Both the position numbers and the translations under genes were made by a program. Below are positions 34,480 through 43,099 of a stretch of 64,000 nucleotides of DNA, piece by piece. How positions within the stretch are numbered: position 1 is the stretch's first letter; every line of letters starts with the position of its first letter. Under the pieces are notes generated by a model. The model did not search any database and was not told the origin of the DNA. It was given only the letters and a program-made list of their open reading frames with translations. The stretch is from JALOOB01 sp040766655 (GTDB lineage: Bacteria; Chloroflexota; Anaerolineae; CG2-30-64-16): positions 248,001 to 312,000 of the forward strand of contig JAXGQB010000007.1 in assembly GCA_040766655.1 (NCBI GenBank), given 5' to 3'.

Positions 34480-34665
34480 GGATTTAAATATAGAATTTAA
34501 TGGTCAGCTAGCCCATCCATCGCTGCTGGGCGGCGGACTCATACGCACGCGGCACGACGTTACCTTTGCCGGCATGGTGCGTCATGGCTAGTGAGCCACG
34601 CGCGGAAGACGCGCTCCCGGTGTCTACTCGGCTGCGCGGGACCCGCCAGCGCCAGGAGGCGAACG

Positions 34666-36369
34666 ATGATACAGCACACATCAGACGGCGACCGCCCTGC
34701 GCGGCGCGCCACTCGTTATGCAGCCGCAGGTGCGTTTGCTGCCATCCTCCTGCTGGCGTTTTCGGGACTCGTGGCTGCGCCAGACGGCCTCAGCGCGGCT
34801 TCAGCCGCGGCGCCCCTCCGCGCGCCGGACGAAACCCCCGGTGCGTGCGCGTTGGATGCCTACGAACCGAACGAGGAGCTGGACCAGTCCGTCCCCCTGG
34901 CCGCTGACGGCGTTCCCCGGTGGCACTCCTTCCACCACGCCGGCGACGTGGACTGGATGCGGTTCGATGACCTCCGTGACGGCGGCACCTACAACGTCTC
35001 GACGTTCGACCTGGGCCCCGGCACGGACACCTACATGATCCTCTACAGGGCAAACGGCGAGCCGGTCAAATCGCACGATGATGTTGATAGCCAACTGTGC
35101 ATCACCGATCCACGGGGTTGTGCCTCAACCATCACCTGGAAGGCTGAGGGCAGCGGGCCCTACTACCTGATCGTGCGCCCATTGAAGTTCGATCCGGATT
35201 TATGCCCGAGCTATCGCATCCGCGCGGTCGGTTACGGCGGATACCTGCCGCACATCATGTGGCAGCCGACGTGGACTCCCAGCGCGACGCCCACCCCTAC
35301 GTCCACCTATACGCCTTCGCCGACCCCCACGCCCACGGCCACCCTTACGCCGTCGGCCACGCCAACAAGGACGCCGACGCCGACGCCGACCTTCGGGCCG
35401 TCGCCCACGCCGACGCCGTCGCCTACGGCGACTAACACGCCGCCGGACCTGGGACTCACCTATCCCCAGGCGGTCGCCGTGGACGAGGCCCGGCACGTGA
35501 TCTACGTGGCGAGCAGAGACAACGATCGCGTTTACATGTTGGATGGCGCCACGCTGAGCGTCCTGCGCAGCACCGTCGTGCCGGATCAGCCGTGGGGCAT
35601 CGCCTTCCACCCCCCAACGGGGAAGGTGTACGTCGGCAGCTGGTCCACCGGCACGGTGACCGTCCTGAACCGCCTGACGCTCGACGCGATCGCGACCATC
35701 CCGGTCGGCCCGAACCCGACATGGGTGGAGTCCGGGGGCAATCGCATACGGCTGGTCGCATACGGGTCAAACAGCCTGGTGACGATCGACCCGCTCACCG
35801 ATACGGTGGCCGGCACCCACCGGCTGACCCGCGCAAACGGCGCCTGGGGCCTGGCATTCAACGAGGCACTCGGCCTGACGTACGTCGGCAGCCGTGATTC
35901 GAAGACGATCTCCGTGGTGGACGCGAACGGCTTCGAGCGCACCGTGATACCGGCGGGCCGCAGCGTGGCCTGCGAACCGTTCGAGATGGACTTCAACCCG
36001 GCGTTGAACCGCCTGTATACGGTGTGTGACGTCGAGGGCATCCAGGCTGACCGGGTGATCGTACACGCGGCGAACGGCGATCAGCTGACCGCGGTGGCCG
36101 AGGTCACCGTCGGCACCGCCGGCCCGGACACCCCCGGAGGGGAGGACGGCAGAGGCGGCGTCGTGGTGAATCGGCTGACGAGGAGCGTCTTCGTCAGCAA
36201 TGCCCATGACGACACCGTCTCGATCATCGACGGGGCAACCAACACCGTCATTCGCACGGTTGCGGTCGGCAGGAGCCCTTACGGCCTGGGCGTAGACGCC
36301 TCGATGAAGCGGATCTACGCCGCGAACCGGCTCGGCAATTCGGTCACGCTGCTGGTCGATCCGAGATAG
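34666..36369 (+). CDS. Exported PPC-domain and YncE-type beta-propeller protein
   Basis: A 567-residue exported protein. The signal peptide (AGAFAAILLLAFSGLVAAPDGLSA) is followed by a pre-peptidase C-terminal-like domain at about 55-185 (DAYEPNEELDQSVPL ... GDVDWMRF ... YYLIVRPL). A Thr/Pro-only linker of some 50 residues follows. The last 300 residues are a YVTN/YncE-type seven-bladed propeller (YVASRDNDRVYMLDGATLSVL, FVSNAHDDTVSIIDGATNTVIRT, YAANRLGNSVTLL). No peptidase domain is present. It is probably a surface protein binding other proteins or polymers. ATG 34666 has AGGAGG upstream and is preferred to 34591. Confidence 0.82.
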   Translation: MIQHTSDGDRPARRATRYAAAGAFAAILLLAFSGLVAAPDGLSAASAAAPLRAPDETPGACALDAYEPNEELDQSVPLAADGVPRWHSFHHAGDVDWMRFDDLRDGGTYNVSTFDLGPGTDTYMILYRANGEPVKSHDDVDSQLCITDPRGCASTITWKAEGSGPYYLIVRPLKFDPDLCPSYRIRAVGYGGYLPHIMWQPTWTPSATPTPTSTYTPSPTPTPTATLTPSATPTRTPTPTPTFGPSPTPTPSPTATNTPPDLGLTYPQAVAVDEARHVIYVASRDNDRVYMLDGATLSVLRSTVVPDQPWGIAFHPPTGKVYVGSWSTGTVTVLNRLTLDAIATIPVGPNPTWVESGGNRIRLVAYGSNSLVTIDPLTDTVAGTHRLTRANGAWGLAFNEALGLTYVGSRDSKTISVVDANGFERTVIPAGRSVACEPFEMDFNPALNRLYTVCDVEGIQADRVIVHAANGDQLTAVAEVTVGTAGPDTPGGEDGRGGVVVNRLTRSVFVSNAHDDTVSIIDGATNTVIRTVAVGRSPYGLGVDASMKRIYAANRLGNSVTLLVDPR

Positions 36370-36391
36370 CCGCTGCGGCGCTCCTGCCATA

Positions 36392-36421
36392 TTGGCCTGA
36401 GAGTGGGACCTGCGCTAGAAT
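36392..36421 (+). promoter_or_regulatory. Promoter giving a leaderless mRNA for the 260-residue membrane protein
   Basis: TTGGCC (36392-36397), an 18-bp spacer and TAGAAT (36416-36421) are seen. The -10 ends 7 nt before ATG 36429, and no Shine-Dalgarno sequence is present. Confidence 0.55.
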
Positions 36422-36428
36422 CGGCGTT

Positions 36429-37211
36429 ATGCCTGTCGCGCCCGCATCCCAACCCATTACCTGGCTCGTTGCCAGCATCATCGTGGCCATTGCCGCCGGC
36501 TCGGCCACCTGGCTGGCCCTGCGGCGTCGCTTCGATGATGCGACATTCGCCCACGGTCCGATGGGGGCGCTTGGCTGGTCGGCCACCGCGCTGTTTCATC
36601 TGCTGCCGCCCCTCCTGGCGATCCGCTACGGCGTCCTCTCGACGCGCGATCTCGGGCTGAACGGCATCGACTGGCAGCGAACGCTCTCCGGCGGCCTGAT
36701 GCTCTCCGTGCTCCTTGCGGGCGGCATGCTCGCCGGTTGGCTGCTCTACCGGCGCTCGTTGCCCCAAGGTGAGGCCACCAGCGGGCTGCCCCGGCTCCTT
36801 GCCATCGTCCGCGCACCTGTCGACGCGCTGCTGCACCAATGGCACTGGGCCTTCTATCGGGCCGCGGCCGCCGCCGCCTTGGCGTTGCTGCCCCTGCGCG
36901 CACCGGAGTGGGCCCCCCTCGGCTACGCGGTCGATATCATCCGCGGCGATCCGATCTACTGGGGCGCCTGGCTGGGCCTCGCCGCAATCGGGATCGAATG
37001 GGCCCTGAATCCGTTCAACCGGGCCTCGTTTCGAAGGCCGCACCTGCGGGAGACCGTCCTGCGCCGTGCCGCCTTGGCCGTCGCCACCACCGGGCTCTTC
37101 ATTCTGACCCACAATCTCTGGCTCTGCTGGTCCGTGCACCTGGTCGTCGAGCTGCTCGCCGAGGCATCATTCCCTCTGCCGATTCAGCGCGTCGACGACG
37201 CCGACCGTTAA
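36429..37211 (+). CDS. Multi-pass membrane protein, possibly degenerate CPBP-like
   Basis: A 260-residue protein with about six hydrophobic segments (for example ITWLVASIIVAIAAGSATWLAL, LMLSVLLAGGMLAGWLLY, AALALLPLRAPEW, GAWLGLAAIGIEWAL, AVATTGLFILTHNLWLCW). The order DLGLNGIDWQRTLSGGLML and a terminal FILTHNLWLCWSVHLVVELL resemble CPBP-type intramembrane proteins, but the E-E-x3-R motif was not found. Peptidase activity is therefore not claimed. It ends just before a hairpin and a convergent gene. Confidence 0.5.
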   Translation: MPVAPASQPITWLVASIIVAIAAGSATWLALRRRFDDATFAHGPMGALGWSATALFHLLPPLLAIRYGVLSTRDLGLNGIDWQRTLSGGLMLSVLLAGGMLAGWLLYRRSLPQGEATSGLPRLLAIVRAPVDALLHQWHWAFYRAAAAAALALLPLRAPEWAPLGYAVDIIRGDPIYWGAWLGLAAIGIEWALNPFNRASFRRPHLRETVLRRAALAVATTGLFILTHNLWLCWSVHLVVELLAEASFPLPIQRVDDADR

Positions 37212-37218
37212 ACGCAAA

Positions 37219-37247
37219 GGACCCTGGTCCTTGCCGGCCCAGGGTCC
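37219..37247. terminator. Hairpin between convergent genes
   Basis: Stem GGACCCTGG (37219-37227) pairs with its complement at 37239-37247 around an 11-nt loop. It sits between a plus-strand gene ending at 37211 and a minus-strand gene ending at 37271. No T-tract. Confidence 0.5.
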
Positions 37248-37270
37248 CCACGTGGTGTGCACCGTTTGAA

Positions 37271-37576
37271 TCAGCGAATGAAGAAGCTCATGACCACGAG
37301 CAGGGCCAGGATCGCCGCCGCGACGACGACGAGCCGGCGAAGATCGTTGACCACGTAGCGGTAATCGGCGGTGATGCCACTGGTCGACCGCGCATAGGCG
37401 CCTGATGCCCCGGCGCTCGCGCGCGGTGCTGCGCGAACCGCCGGGGCTGCCGGCGCTGCCGCGCTGCGGGGGGTCGCCGGAGTCGTGCCCTGGGCCTGCG
37501 ATGGCTTGCCATCGCCAAACATGCGTGGTTCAACCGCGCGCGGCGTGCGCCGGGATTGAGTCTTCTTCTTAGCCAT
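37271..37576 (-). CDS. Small tail-anchored membrane protein
   Basis: A 101-residue protein with a Lys/Arg-rich start (MAKKKTQSRRTPRAVEPRMFG) and an Ala/Pro/Ser-rich disordered middle. The segment YRYVVNDLRRLVVVAAAILALLVVMSFFIR ends the protein with a single hydrophobic helix near residues 80-98. ATG 37576 has GAGGG upstream; the longer frame to 37618 is unlikely. It is the last gene of the murJ operon. No named family; the basic low-complexity start suggests interaction with RNA, DNA or ribosomes, but this is only inference. Confidence 0.65.
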   Translation of the reverse strand: MAKKKTQSRRTPRAVEPRMFGDGKPSQAQGTTPATPRSAAAPAAPAVRAAPRASAGASGAYARSTSGITADYRYVVNDLRRLVVVAAAILALLVVMSFFIR

Positions 37577-37642
37577 GTGAGAATTACCCTCGTTCCTGAA
37601 TGATTCCTGACACGCCAATTATAGCCAGATGGTCTGTTGTCG

Positions 37643-39262
37643 TCAATTCACAGGCGGCGTCTTGCCGCGGCGCAGGAACGCGCCCAGGACGCCGTCCACC
37701 AACCTGGTCACCTCGCCGACGCGCAGCCACCGCAGCATGGCCAGGTAGAAGACCGCCCCGGCGACGCCCGCCACGGCCACGATCACGAGCGCCCCGACCT
37801 TGTCTCCCGGCAGCAACGGCGTCAGGACATGGGCGATCGCCCAGACGCCCGCACCCATCGCCACGGCCACACCGCCACCCGCGGTCAGCGTGCGCAGGAC
37901 CCCCTGCCGGTGCAGCCTGCCCACGCTGTACAGCAGCAACGTCGTCATGATCACTGCATGCGCGGCCTGCTTGGCTGAATCCGCCAGCACGAGCCCCAGA
38001 AACCCCATAGGCCCCTTCAGCAGCAGTGCGGTCAGAAAGTAGAAGCCGATCGAGACCACCCCGACGATCGCGGGCGTGCGCGTGTTCTGGCGGGCATAGA
38101 AGGTATAGTTCAGGAGAAAATCGACCCCGGCGAAGGGCAGCCCGATCAGGTAGAAGCGAAGCGCGCGCGCGGTCATCACCGTGTCCGCATCGACGAAGCT
38201 GCCGTGCTGGAACAGCAGCCGGATGATCGGCTCGGCCAGCGCCCACAGGCCCACCGCTGCGGGCAGCAGCAGCACCAGCACGAGGCGGAGGCCCCGGCCG
38301 AAGATGGAACGGAAGCCGTCCCAGTCCCCCTGGGCCGCCCGCTGCGAGAGCGTGGGAAGTGCGGCCAAGGAGATGGCCACGGGGATCAGGCCCAGGGGCA
38401 GCTGAATCAGGTTGGTTGCGTAACCCATCCAGCTGACGCTCTGCGCGCCCGCCGCGGACGCCCAGCGGCCGTCCACGATGATCTGGATCTGTGTCACAAT
38501 GAGGCCGAGGGCGATCGGCAAGTAGAGCCGCCCGATGCGCCGGACCGCCGGGTGACGCCACGCGGTGCTGAAGCGCAGCGCCAGGTCCCGCGCCCCCCAC
38601 CCAACGACCGCGAGCTGCAGCAGGCTGCCCATCGCAATGCCCAGGGGGAGCACGTAGATGCCGAACCGCGAGACGAGCAGCGGCGTCAGGATGACGATGC
38701 CGAGATTGAACACCGCACCGCTGACCGCGGTGTAGTCGAACCGTCGCAGGGCATACAACAGGCCGGTCGTGCCGCCGGTCAGGCCGAACAGCAACACGGC
38801 CGGCGCGATGATCCGCAGGCAATTGCGCAGGACTCGCTCGTACTCCGGGTTCGCGAAGTCGCTCAGCAGGCCGGCCAGCGGACCCGCGAAGAGCTCCACG
38901 AGCAGGACGATCAGGCTCATGGCCAGGGCAATGAGGCTGAGCACTGCGCTCGCCACCCTCGCCAGCTCGCTGCGCCGGTCGGGCCGCGTGTACTCGCTGA
39001 ACACGGGCACCAGCGCCGCGCTCAGCATGCCGCCGACCAGCAGGTCGTAGATCATCGTGGGGACGCGCGACGCGAGGCGGAATGCGTCGAGCTCGCCGCT
39101 CGCGCCGAAGAAACCGGAGATAACGGCTTCGCGCGCCAGGCCGATCAGCCGGCTGGCGATGTTGCCGATGCCCAGGATGCCCGCAGAGCGAATGAGGCCG
39201 GGTCCTCCGGCGCTCTGCGGGCCAGTCTCAGGCGTGGTGTCGGCTGCTGCGGGCGGGCACAT
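37643..39262 (-). CDS. murJ: Lipid II flippase MurJ, copy 1
   Basis: A 539-residue, 14-helix MATE-like flippase for lipid-linked peptidoglycan precursors. The MurJ/MviN pattern is present: ILGIGNIASRLIGLAREAVISGFFGASGELDAFRLASRVPTMIYDLLVGGMLSAALVPVFSEY at the start, then GLIVTQIQIIVDGRWAS in helix 7 and YFLIGLPFAGVDFLLNYTFYARQNTRTPA near the end. It starts 19 nt after the heptose-1-P adenylyltransferase-like gene and belongs to the WecG/GT4 polysaccharide block. A second MurJ-like gene lies at 47578-49143; this copy may serve another lipid-linked polymer. Confidence 0.92.
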   Translation of the reverse strand: MCPPAAADTTPETGPQSAGGPGLIRSAGILGIGNIASRLIGLAREAVISGFFGASGELDAFRLASRVPTMIYDLLVGGMLSAALVPVFSEYTRPDRRSELARVASAVLSLIALAMSLIVLLVELFAGPLAGLLSDFANPEYERVLRNCLRIIAPAVLLFGLTGGTTGLLYALRRFDYTAVSGAVFNLGIVILTPLLVSRFGIYVLPLGIAMGSLLQLAVVGWGARDLALRFSTAWRHPAVRRIGRLYLPIALGLIVTQIQIIVDGRWASAAGAQSVSWMGYATNLIQLPLGLIPVAISLAALPTLSQRAAQGDWDGFRSIFGRGLRLVLVLLLPAAVGLWALAEPIIRLLFQHGSFVDADTVMTARALRFYLIGLPFAGVDFLLNYTFYARQNTRTPAIVGVVSIGFYFLTALLLKGPMGFLGLVLADSAKQAAHAVIMTTLLLYSVGRLHRQGVLRTLTAGGGVAVAMGAGVWAIAHVLTPLLPGDKVGALVIVAVAGVAGAVFYLAMLRWLRVGEVTRLVDGVLGAFLRRGKTPPVN

Positions 39263-39281
39263 GGCTGCTACCTGATGTGGA

Positions 39282-39761
39282 TCAATCCGCTGCGGGGAGC
39301 GAGCGGATACGCTGGATGATCAGCGTCGTCGACCGGTCGGGCACGTACGGCAGATACGCCACGCGGCCGCCGTATCCTTCGACGATGTCCGCCTCCGGGG
39401 GCCGCGGCCCGCCGGGCTGGCCCCAGTCCCCGCCCTTGACATAGATATCGGGACGCAGGGCCGCGACCAGGTCACTGGCCGTCAGCGCGTCGAAGATCAC
39501 CACCGCATCGACGCAACCGAGCGCGGCTAACAGCTCCGCGCGCTCCTCCTGCGGCACCAGCGGGCGGCCGGGTTTCCGCGCAGCGCACGAGGCGTCGCTG
39601 TTGAGACCGACGATCAAGGCGTCGCCCAGGGAACGGGCGGACTGCAGATATCGCACATGCCCGACGTGCAGCAGGTCAAAATGGCCGTTGGTGAACACCA
39701 CCGGTCCGGGCTGCGCCGCGCGCCAGGCCAACGCCTCGCCGGCCGTCACTACAAGCCCCAC
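39282..39761 (-). CDS. RfaE2-like sugar-1-phosphate adenylyltransferase
   Basis: A 159-residue nucleotidyltransferase of the cytidylyltransferase-like (HxGH) family. It has FTNGHFDLLHVGHVRYLQ, LIVGLNSDASC, VFDALTASDLVAALRPDIYVKGGDW (the KGGDW element), and STTLIIQRIRSL at the end. This is the hallmark of HldE C-terminal or RfaE2 proteins, which make ADP-heptose from heptose-1-phosphate. GTG 39761 was chosen because GGGAGG lies 7 nt upstream; the open frame extends to 39917 over the WecG-type gene. An ADP-heptose or related nucleotide sugar for the neighbouring glycosyltransferases is plausible. Confidence 0.85.
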   Translation of the reverse strand: MGLVVTAGEALAWRAAQPGPVVFTNGHFDLLHVGHVRYLQSARSLGDALIVGLNSDASCAARKPGRPLVPQEERAELLAALGCVDAVVIFDALTASDLVAALRPDIYVKGGDWGQPGGPRPPEADIVEGYGGRVAYLPYVPDRSTTLIIQRIRSLPAAD

Positions 39762-39817
39762 TCCGATCCTCCCCCCCTCGCCTTTCCCGACAGCGCCCCG
39801 TGGTGGGGCCTGCTGCT

Positions 39818-40552
39818 TCAGCTGCGCGCTCGCTCGCGCAATACGGCCCACACGAATCGCGGCAGGGCCAGTTGCCGCCGCCAGCGCCACGGCTGCGACA
39901 CGAGCCGGTACAGCCACTCCAGGTTGAGCTGCCGGACCAGGCGCGGCGCGCGCCGCTGCACGCCGGCCAGGAAATCGAGCGACCCGCCGACCCCCATCAT
40001 GACGGGCACCCGCAGCGCCGGACCGTGTTTCGCGATCCAGAGGTCCTGCCGTGGCGCTCCGTAGGCCACGAGGAGGACATCGGGGCTCGCCGACAGTATG
40101 CGGGACACGATCTCCGGTGCGTCATCGTCTGACGGGGTGCCCCCAAACGTGCCCACCACCTGTAGCCCGGGGTAGCGGCTTGCCAGCACCTCGGCCGCAC
40201 GCTGTGCGACGCCGGGCGCCGCGCCCAGCAGGAACAGCCGCCAGCCCCGCTGTGCGGCCCGCTCCGCAATCAGCGGCACCCCGTCGGAGCCGGTCACTCG
40301 CTCGGGCAGCGGGCGGCCCAGCCGCCGCGCGGCCCACAGCAGTCCCACGCCGTCCGGGATGCACAGATCCGCGGCCTCGAGCACAGCGGCAAATGCCCCA
40401 TTGCGCCGCGCCTCCATGACAAACTCCGGATTGACGGTGCAGATCTGATGCGGCCCGCCCTCGGCGATCCACGCTGCGATGCGCTCGAGCATCCCCCCGA
40501 ACGTGACCGCATCGACGTGCACGCCCAGAATACGCACGCCTGGCCGGCTCAT
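39818..40552 (-). CDS. WecG/TagA/CpsF-family glycosyltransferase
   Basis: A 244-residue GT26-type enzyme, with RILGVHVDAVTFGGMLERI, TVNPEFVMEARRN, CIPDGVGLLWAARRLG, RVTGSDGVPLI, LFLLGAAPGVAQRAAE and YGAPRQDLWIAKHGPALRVPVMMGVGGSLDFLAG. These add the second sugar to a lipid-linked primer. ATG 40552 overlaps the GT4 gene's stop by 4 nt (ATGA). It is part of the cell-envelope polysaccharide block; the sugar donor is not deducible. Confidence 0.92.
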   Translation of the reverse strand: MSRPGVRILGVHVDAVTFGGMLERIAAWIAEGGPHQICTVNPEFVMEARRNGAFAAVLEAADLCIPDGVGLLWAARRLGRPLPERVTGSDGVPLIAERAAQRGWRLFLLGAAPGVAQRAAEVLASRYPGLQVVGTFGGTPSDDDAPEIVSRILSASPDVLLVAYGAPRQDLWIAKHGPALRVPVMMGVGGSLDFLAGVQRRAPRLVRQLNLEWLYRLVSQPWRWRRQLALPRFVWAVLRERARS

Positions 40553-41673
40553 TTTGTCCCCACGCTCTCCAGCACTGCCAGCGTCTCGCGCGCGCACTTC
40601 TCCCACGAGAACCGCTTCACGTTCTCGAGGCCCCGCCGCGCCAGCTCCGCCCGGAGCGCCTCATCGGTCAGGATGCGCATCATGGCCTCGGCGATCGCAT
40701 CCACATCGTGCGGATCGACCAGCAGCGCGGCATCGCCCGCCACCTCGGGGAGCGACGACGTATTGGACGTGATGACCGGCACGCCACACCCTCCTGCTTC
40801 AAGAACCGGCAGCCCGAATCCTTCGTGGAGCGACGGATACACAAATCCGGTCGCGCCGCTGAGCAGCGCGGCAAGATCTTCGTCCGGCACGTAGCCCGGA
40901 AAGACGACCCGGTCCGCCAGGCCCGACCGTTTCACCTGCTCGAAGAGCTGATCATACAACCAGCCGCGCTTTCCTGCCAGCACGAGCTGCACGTCGCCCT
41001 GCCCCGCCTGGCCGGCGATCCGGGCGAACGCCTCGACCACTCGCTGCAGGTTCTTGCGCGGCTGGAGTGTGCCCACATAGAGCAGGTAGCGCTCGGCCAG
41101 GCCGTAGCGCTGCCGGATCTCTGCCACGCGCAGCGGGTCGGCCACCCGGACCAGTGTCTCGTCACGTCCGAGGTGCACGACGTGGATCTTCTCGGGCCGC
41201 GCGGCGTAGGCACGTACCAGGTCTGCCCTGGTCGCTGCGGAGTCCGCCAGCACCGCAGCCGCGCGCCGCGCGTTCCACGCGGTCGAGCGGTCCAGGTAGT
41301 GACGGGCAAAGGTCGTGTGCGCCTCAGGATATGCCAGGTAGCCCAGGTCGTGAACCGTCACCACGCTGGATCGGGGGTGCACCAGCGGCAGGACGTGGGC
41401 GGGCACGAACAACACGTCGGGCGGCCGCAGGGCCATCTCCGTGCTCAGCCGGACGTGCGTCCACAGCCGTGGAAACGGGATGACCCGGAGACTGGCGGCC
41501 GCTGAGCCATCCCGGCCAGGAAAAAGGCCTGGCGACGGTGCGGCGGGCGTGTACAGCACGTAGCGGTGAGGTGCACCCAGGGCCAGCAGGCTGCGGATGA
41601 CGTGGAGCGAGTACACTTCCGTGCCTGTGCGCTGCTGAACCGCCGCTCGGCTGGCATCGATTCCGATCAGCAT
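40549..41673 (-). CDS. GT4-family glycosyltransferase
   Basis: A 374-residue GT-B enzyme. It has GIDASRAAVQQRTGTEVYSLHVIRSL at the start, then DVLFVPAHVLPLVHPRSSVVTVHDLGYLAYPEAHT, YVGTLQPRKNLQRVVEAFA (donor domain), GYVPDEDLAALLSGATGFVYPSLHEGFGLPVLEAGGCGVPVI (the E-x7-E loop) and VDPHDVDAIAEAM. It transfers a sugar to lipid- or polysaccharide-linked acceptors. A -10-like TATAAT lies only about 7 nt before the ATG, inside the end of tsaC, so an extra leaderless transcript is possible. Confidence 0.93.
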   Translation of the reverse strand: MLIGIDASRAAVQQRTGTEVYSLHVIRSLLALGAPHRYVLYTPAAPSPGLFPGRDGSAAASLRVIPFPRLWTHVRLSTEMALRPPDVLFVPAHVLPLVHPRSSVVTVHDLGYLAYPEAHTTFARHYLDRSTAWNARRAAAVLADSAATRADLVRAYAARPEKIHVVHLGRDETLVRVADPLRVAEIRQRYGLAERYLLYVGTLQPRKNLQRVVEAFARIAGQAGQGDVQLVLAGKRGWLYDQLFEQVKRSGLADRVVFPGYVPDEDLAALLSGATGFVYPSLHEGFGLPVLEAGGCGVPVITSNTSSLPEVAGDAALLVDPHDVDAIAEAMMRILTDEALRAELARRGLENVKRFSWEKCARETLAVLESVGTK

Positions 41674-41680
41674 GTGCGGA

Positions 41681-42298
41681 TTATAACACAGCCAGGATCT
41701 GGTCCTCGGTGATGGGGCCGGCGCGCAGGATACGGGGGACCGGGCCGGTCACATCCACAACCGTGGAGGCAACCCCACCCGGACAGATCCCGCCGTCGAG
41801 GATCATGGCGATGCGAGGGCCCAGCTGATCGGCAACCTGCCCGGCCGTGAGCGCCGGCGCGCGGCCCGATACATTCGCGCTCGTCGTGGCCAGCGGCGCG
41901 CCGGCCGCGCGGATCAACTCACGCGCCAGCGCAAGATCGGGGATGCGCACCGCGACCGTCTCTCCGCCGGACGTCACGCTATGGGGGACTCGCTTCCCGC
42001 GCGGCACGACCAGCGTCAGCGCACCAGGCCAGAAATGCCGGGCCAGGCGCAGCGCGCTGTCCGGCAGCGAACCCGTCACGAGGTCGAGGTCTGCCCCATC
42101 GGCAAGGAGAATCGGAATGGCCTTGTCCAGGCTGCGCAGCTTGGCGGTGTACAACTTCGCCACCGCATCCGTGTCCCAGCAGACGGCGCCCACGCCATAG
42201 ACGGTATCGGTGGGAAACGCGACCAACTCCCCCGCACGGAGGCGCGCGGCGGCGGCTTCGAGCCCGCCCAGGTCAGGGGAAATAACGTTCGAGGACAT
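41681..42298 (-). CDS. tsaC: Threonylcarbamoyl-AMP synthase (TsaC/Sua5)
   Basis: The enzyme makes threonylcarbamoyl-AMP for t6A37 modification of ANN-decoding tRNAs. The YrdC fold is recognisable: LVAFPTDTVYGVGAVCWDTDAVAKLYTAK, KAIPILLADGADLDLV, FWPGALTLVVPRGKRVPHSVTSGGETVAVRIPD and PLATTSANVSGRAP. At about 205 residues it is the TsaC type, lacking the Sua5 C-terminal domain. It overlaps the HAD gene by 26 nt. ATG 42298 was used; an earlier in-frame ATG or TTG near 42310-42319 is possible, as no clear ribosome binding site decides. Confidence 0.93.
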   Translation of the reverse strand: MSSNVISPDLGGLEAAAARLRAGELVAFPTDTVYGVGAVCWDTDAVAKLYTAKLRSLDKAIPILLADGADLDLVTGSLPDSALRLARHFWPGALTLVVPRGKRVPHSVTSGGETVAVRIPDLALARELIRAAGAPLATTSANVSGRAPALTAGQVADQLGPRIAMILDGGICPGGVASTVVDVTGPVPRILRAGPITEDQILAVL

Positions 42299-43088
42299 CG
42301 GCCAACCCATCGTCCGCAACGGAAGGCGCGATCTCGTCCGCGCTGGCGCGCACTGCCGGGCTGCCGTTGGCCATCGCGATGCCCAGGCCCGCCCACTCGA
42401 TCATGCTGATGTCATTGCCGGCATCGCCCACCGCGATCGTCTCGTCCTGCGACACGCCGTAGTATCCGGCCAGAAAGCGCAGGGAGTGACCCTTCGATGC
42501 CTGCTTCGAATGGACCTCGACGAACATCTCGTGCGAGCGCACGACGCCCAGGCGGTCGCCGAATCGCCGGACCAACTCCTCGTGGAATGAGTCGTTCTTT
42601 TCGGCGGAACCGATGAACAGGCCCTTGAGCGGCGCACTGCCCGTCGCGGCAAGGTCATCCGCCAGTTCCCCATACGAGCGGACGAAGGTGGTCGGCACGC
42701 CGAACCAGTGCTTGTAGAAACCGGACTCCCGGCCCCGATCCACGGCAAACATCGTGTCCCCGACGTAGACGACCAGCTCGAGCGCGCGTTCGTCGGCCAG
42801 CGACAGGATCTCGGCCATGGCGTCTGCCGGCGCCGGCTCGACGAACAGCACTTGGCGATCCCCGACCAGCTCGCGAACCATGGCGCCCTGGAAACAGATG
42901 ACGGGCGTGTCAAGGCCGAGCGCCTCCGCGTAGCCCTTCGCGGAATCGTACGGCCGGCCCGTTGCCAGCACGGTCAGCGCGCCGCGGCCCCGCGCCGCGG
43001 CAATCGCCGCGCGCACGCGCTCCGACGGCATGTTCCCGTCGCGCGCCGCGGTGCCATCATAGTCGAACGCGATCAGCCTATACGTCAT
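42273..43088 (-). CDS. Cof-type HAD-family phosphatase
   Basis: A 271-residue IIB HAD hydrolase. It has motif I FDYDGTAARDG (catalytic Asp pair), motif II TVLATGRPYDSA, and a cap domain with GDTMFAVDRGRESGFYKHWF. A Lys near 205 (KQASKGHSLRFL, motif III) and motif IV ETIAVGDAGNDISMIEWAG complete the site. It would dephosphorylate a sugar or nucleotide phosphate. It lies 11 nt after prmC and overlaps tsaC. Confidence 0.93.
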   Translation of the reverse strand: MTYRLIAFDYDGTAARDGNMPSERVRAAIAAARGRGALTVLATGRPYDSAKGYAEALGLDTPVICFQGAMVRELVGDRQVLFVEPAPADAMAEILSLADERALELVVYVGDTMFAVDRGRESGFYKHWFGVPTTFVRSYGELADDLAATGSAPLKGLFIGSAEKNDSFHEELVRRFGDRLGVVRSHEMFVEVHSKQASKGHSLRFLAGYYGVSQDETIAVGDAGNDISMIEWAGLGIAMANGSPAVRASADEIAPSVADDGLADVLERYFP

Positions 43089-43099
43089 GACGCCGGCCC

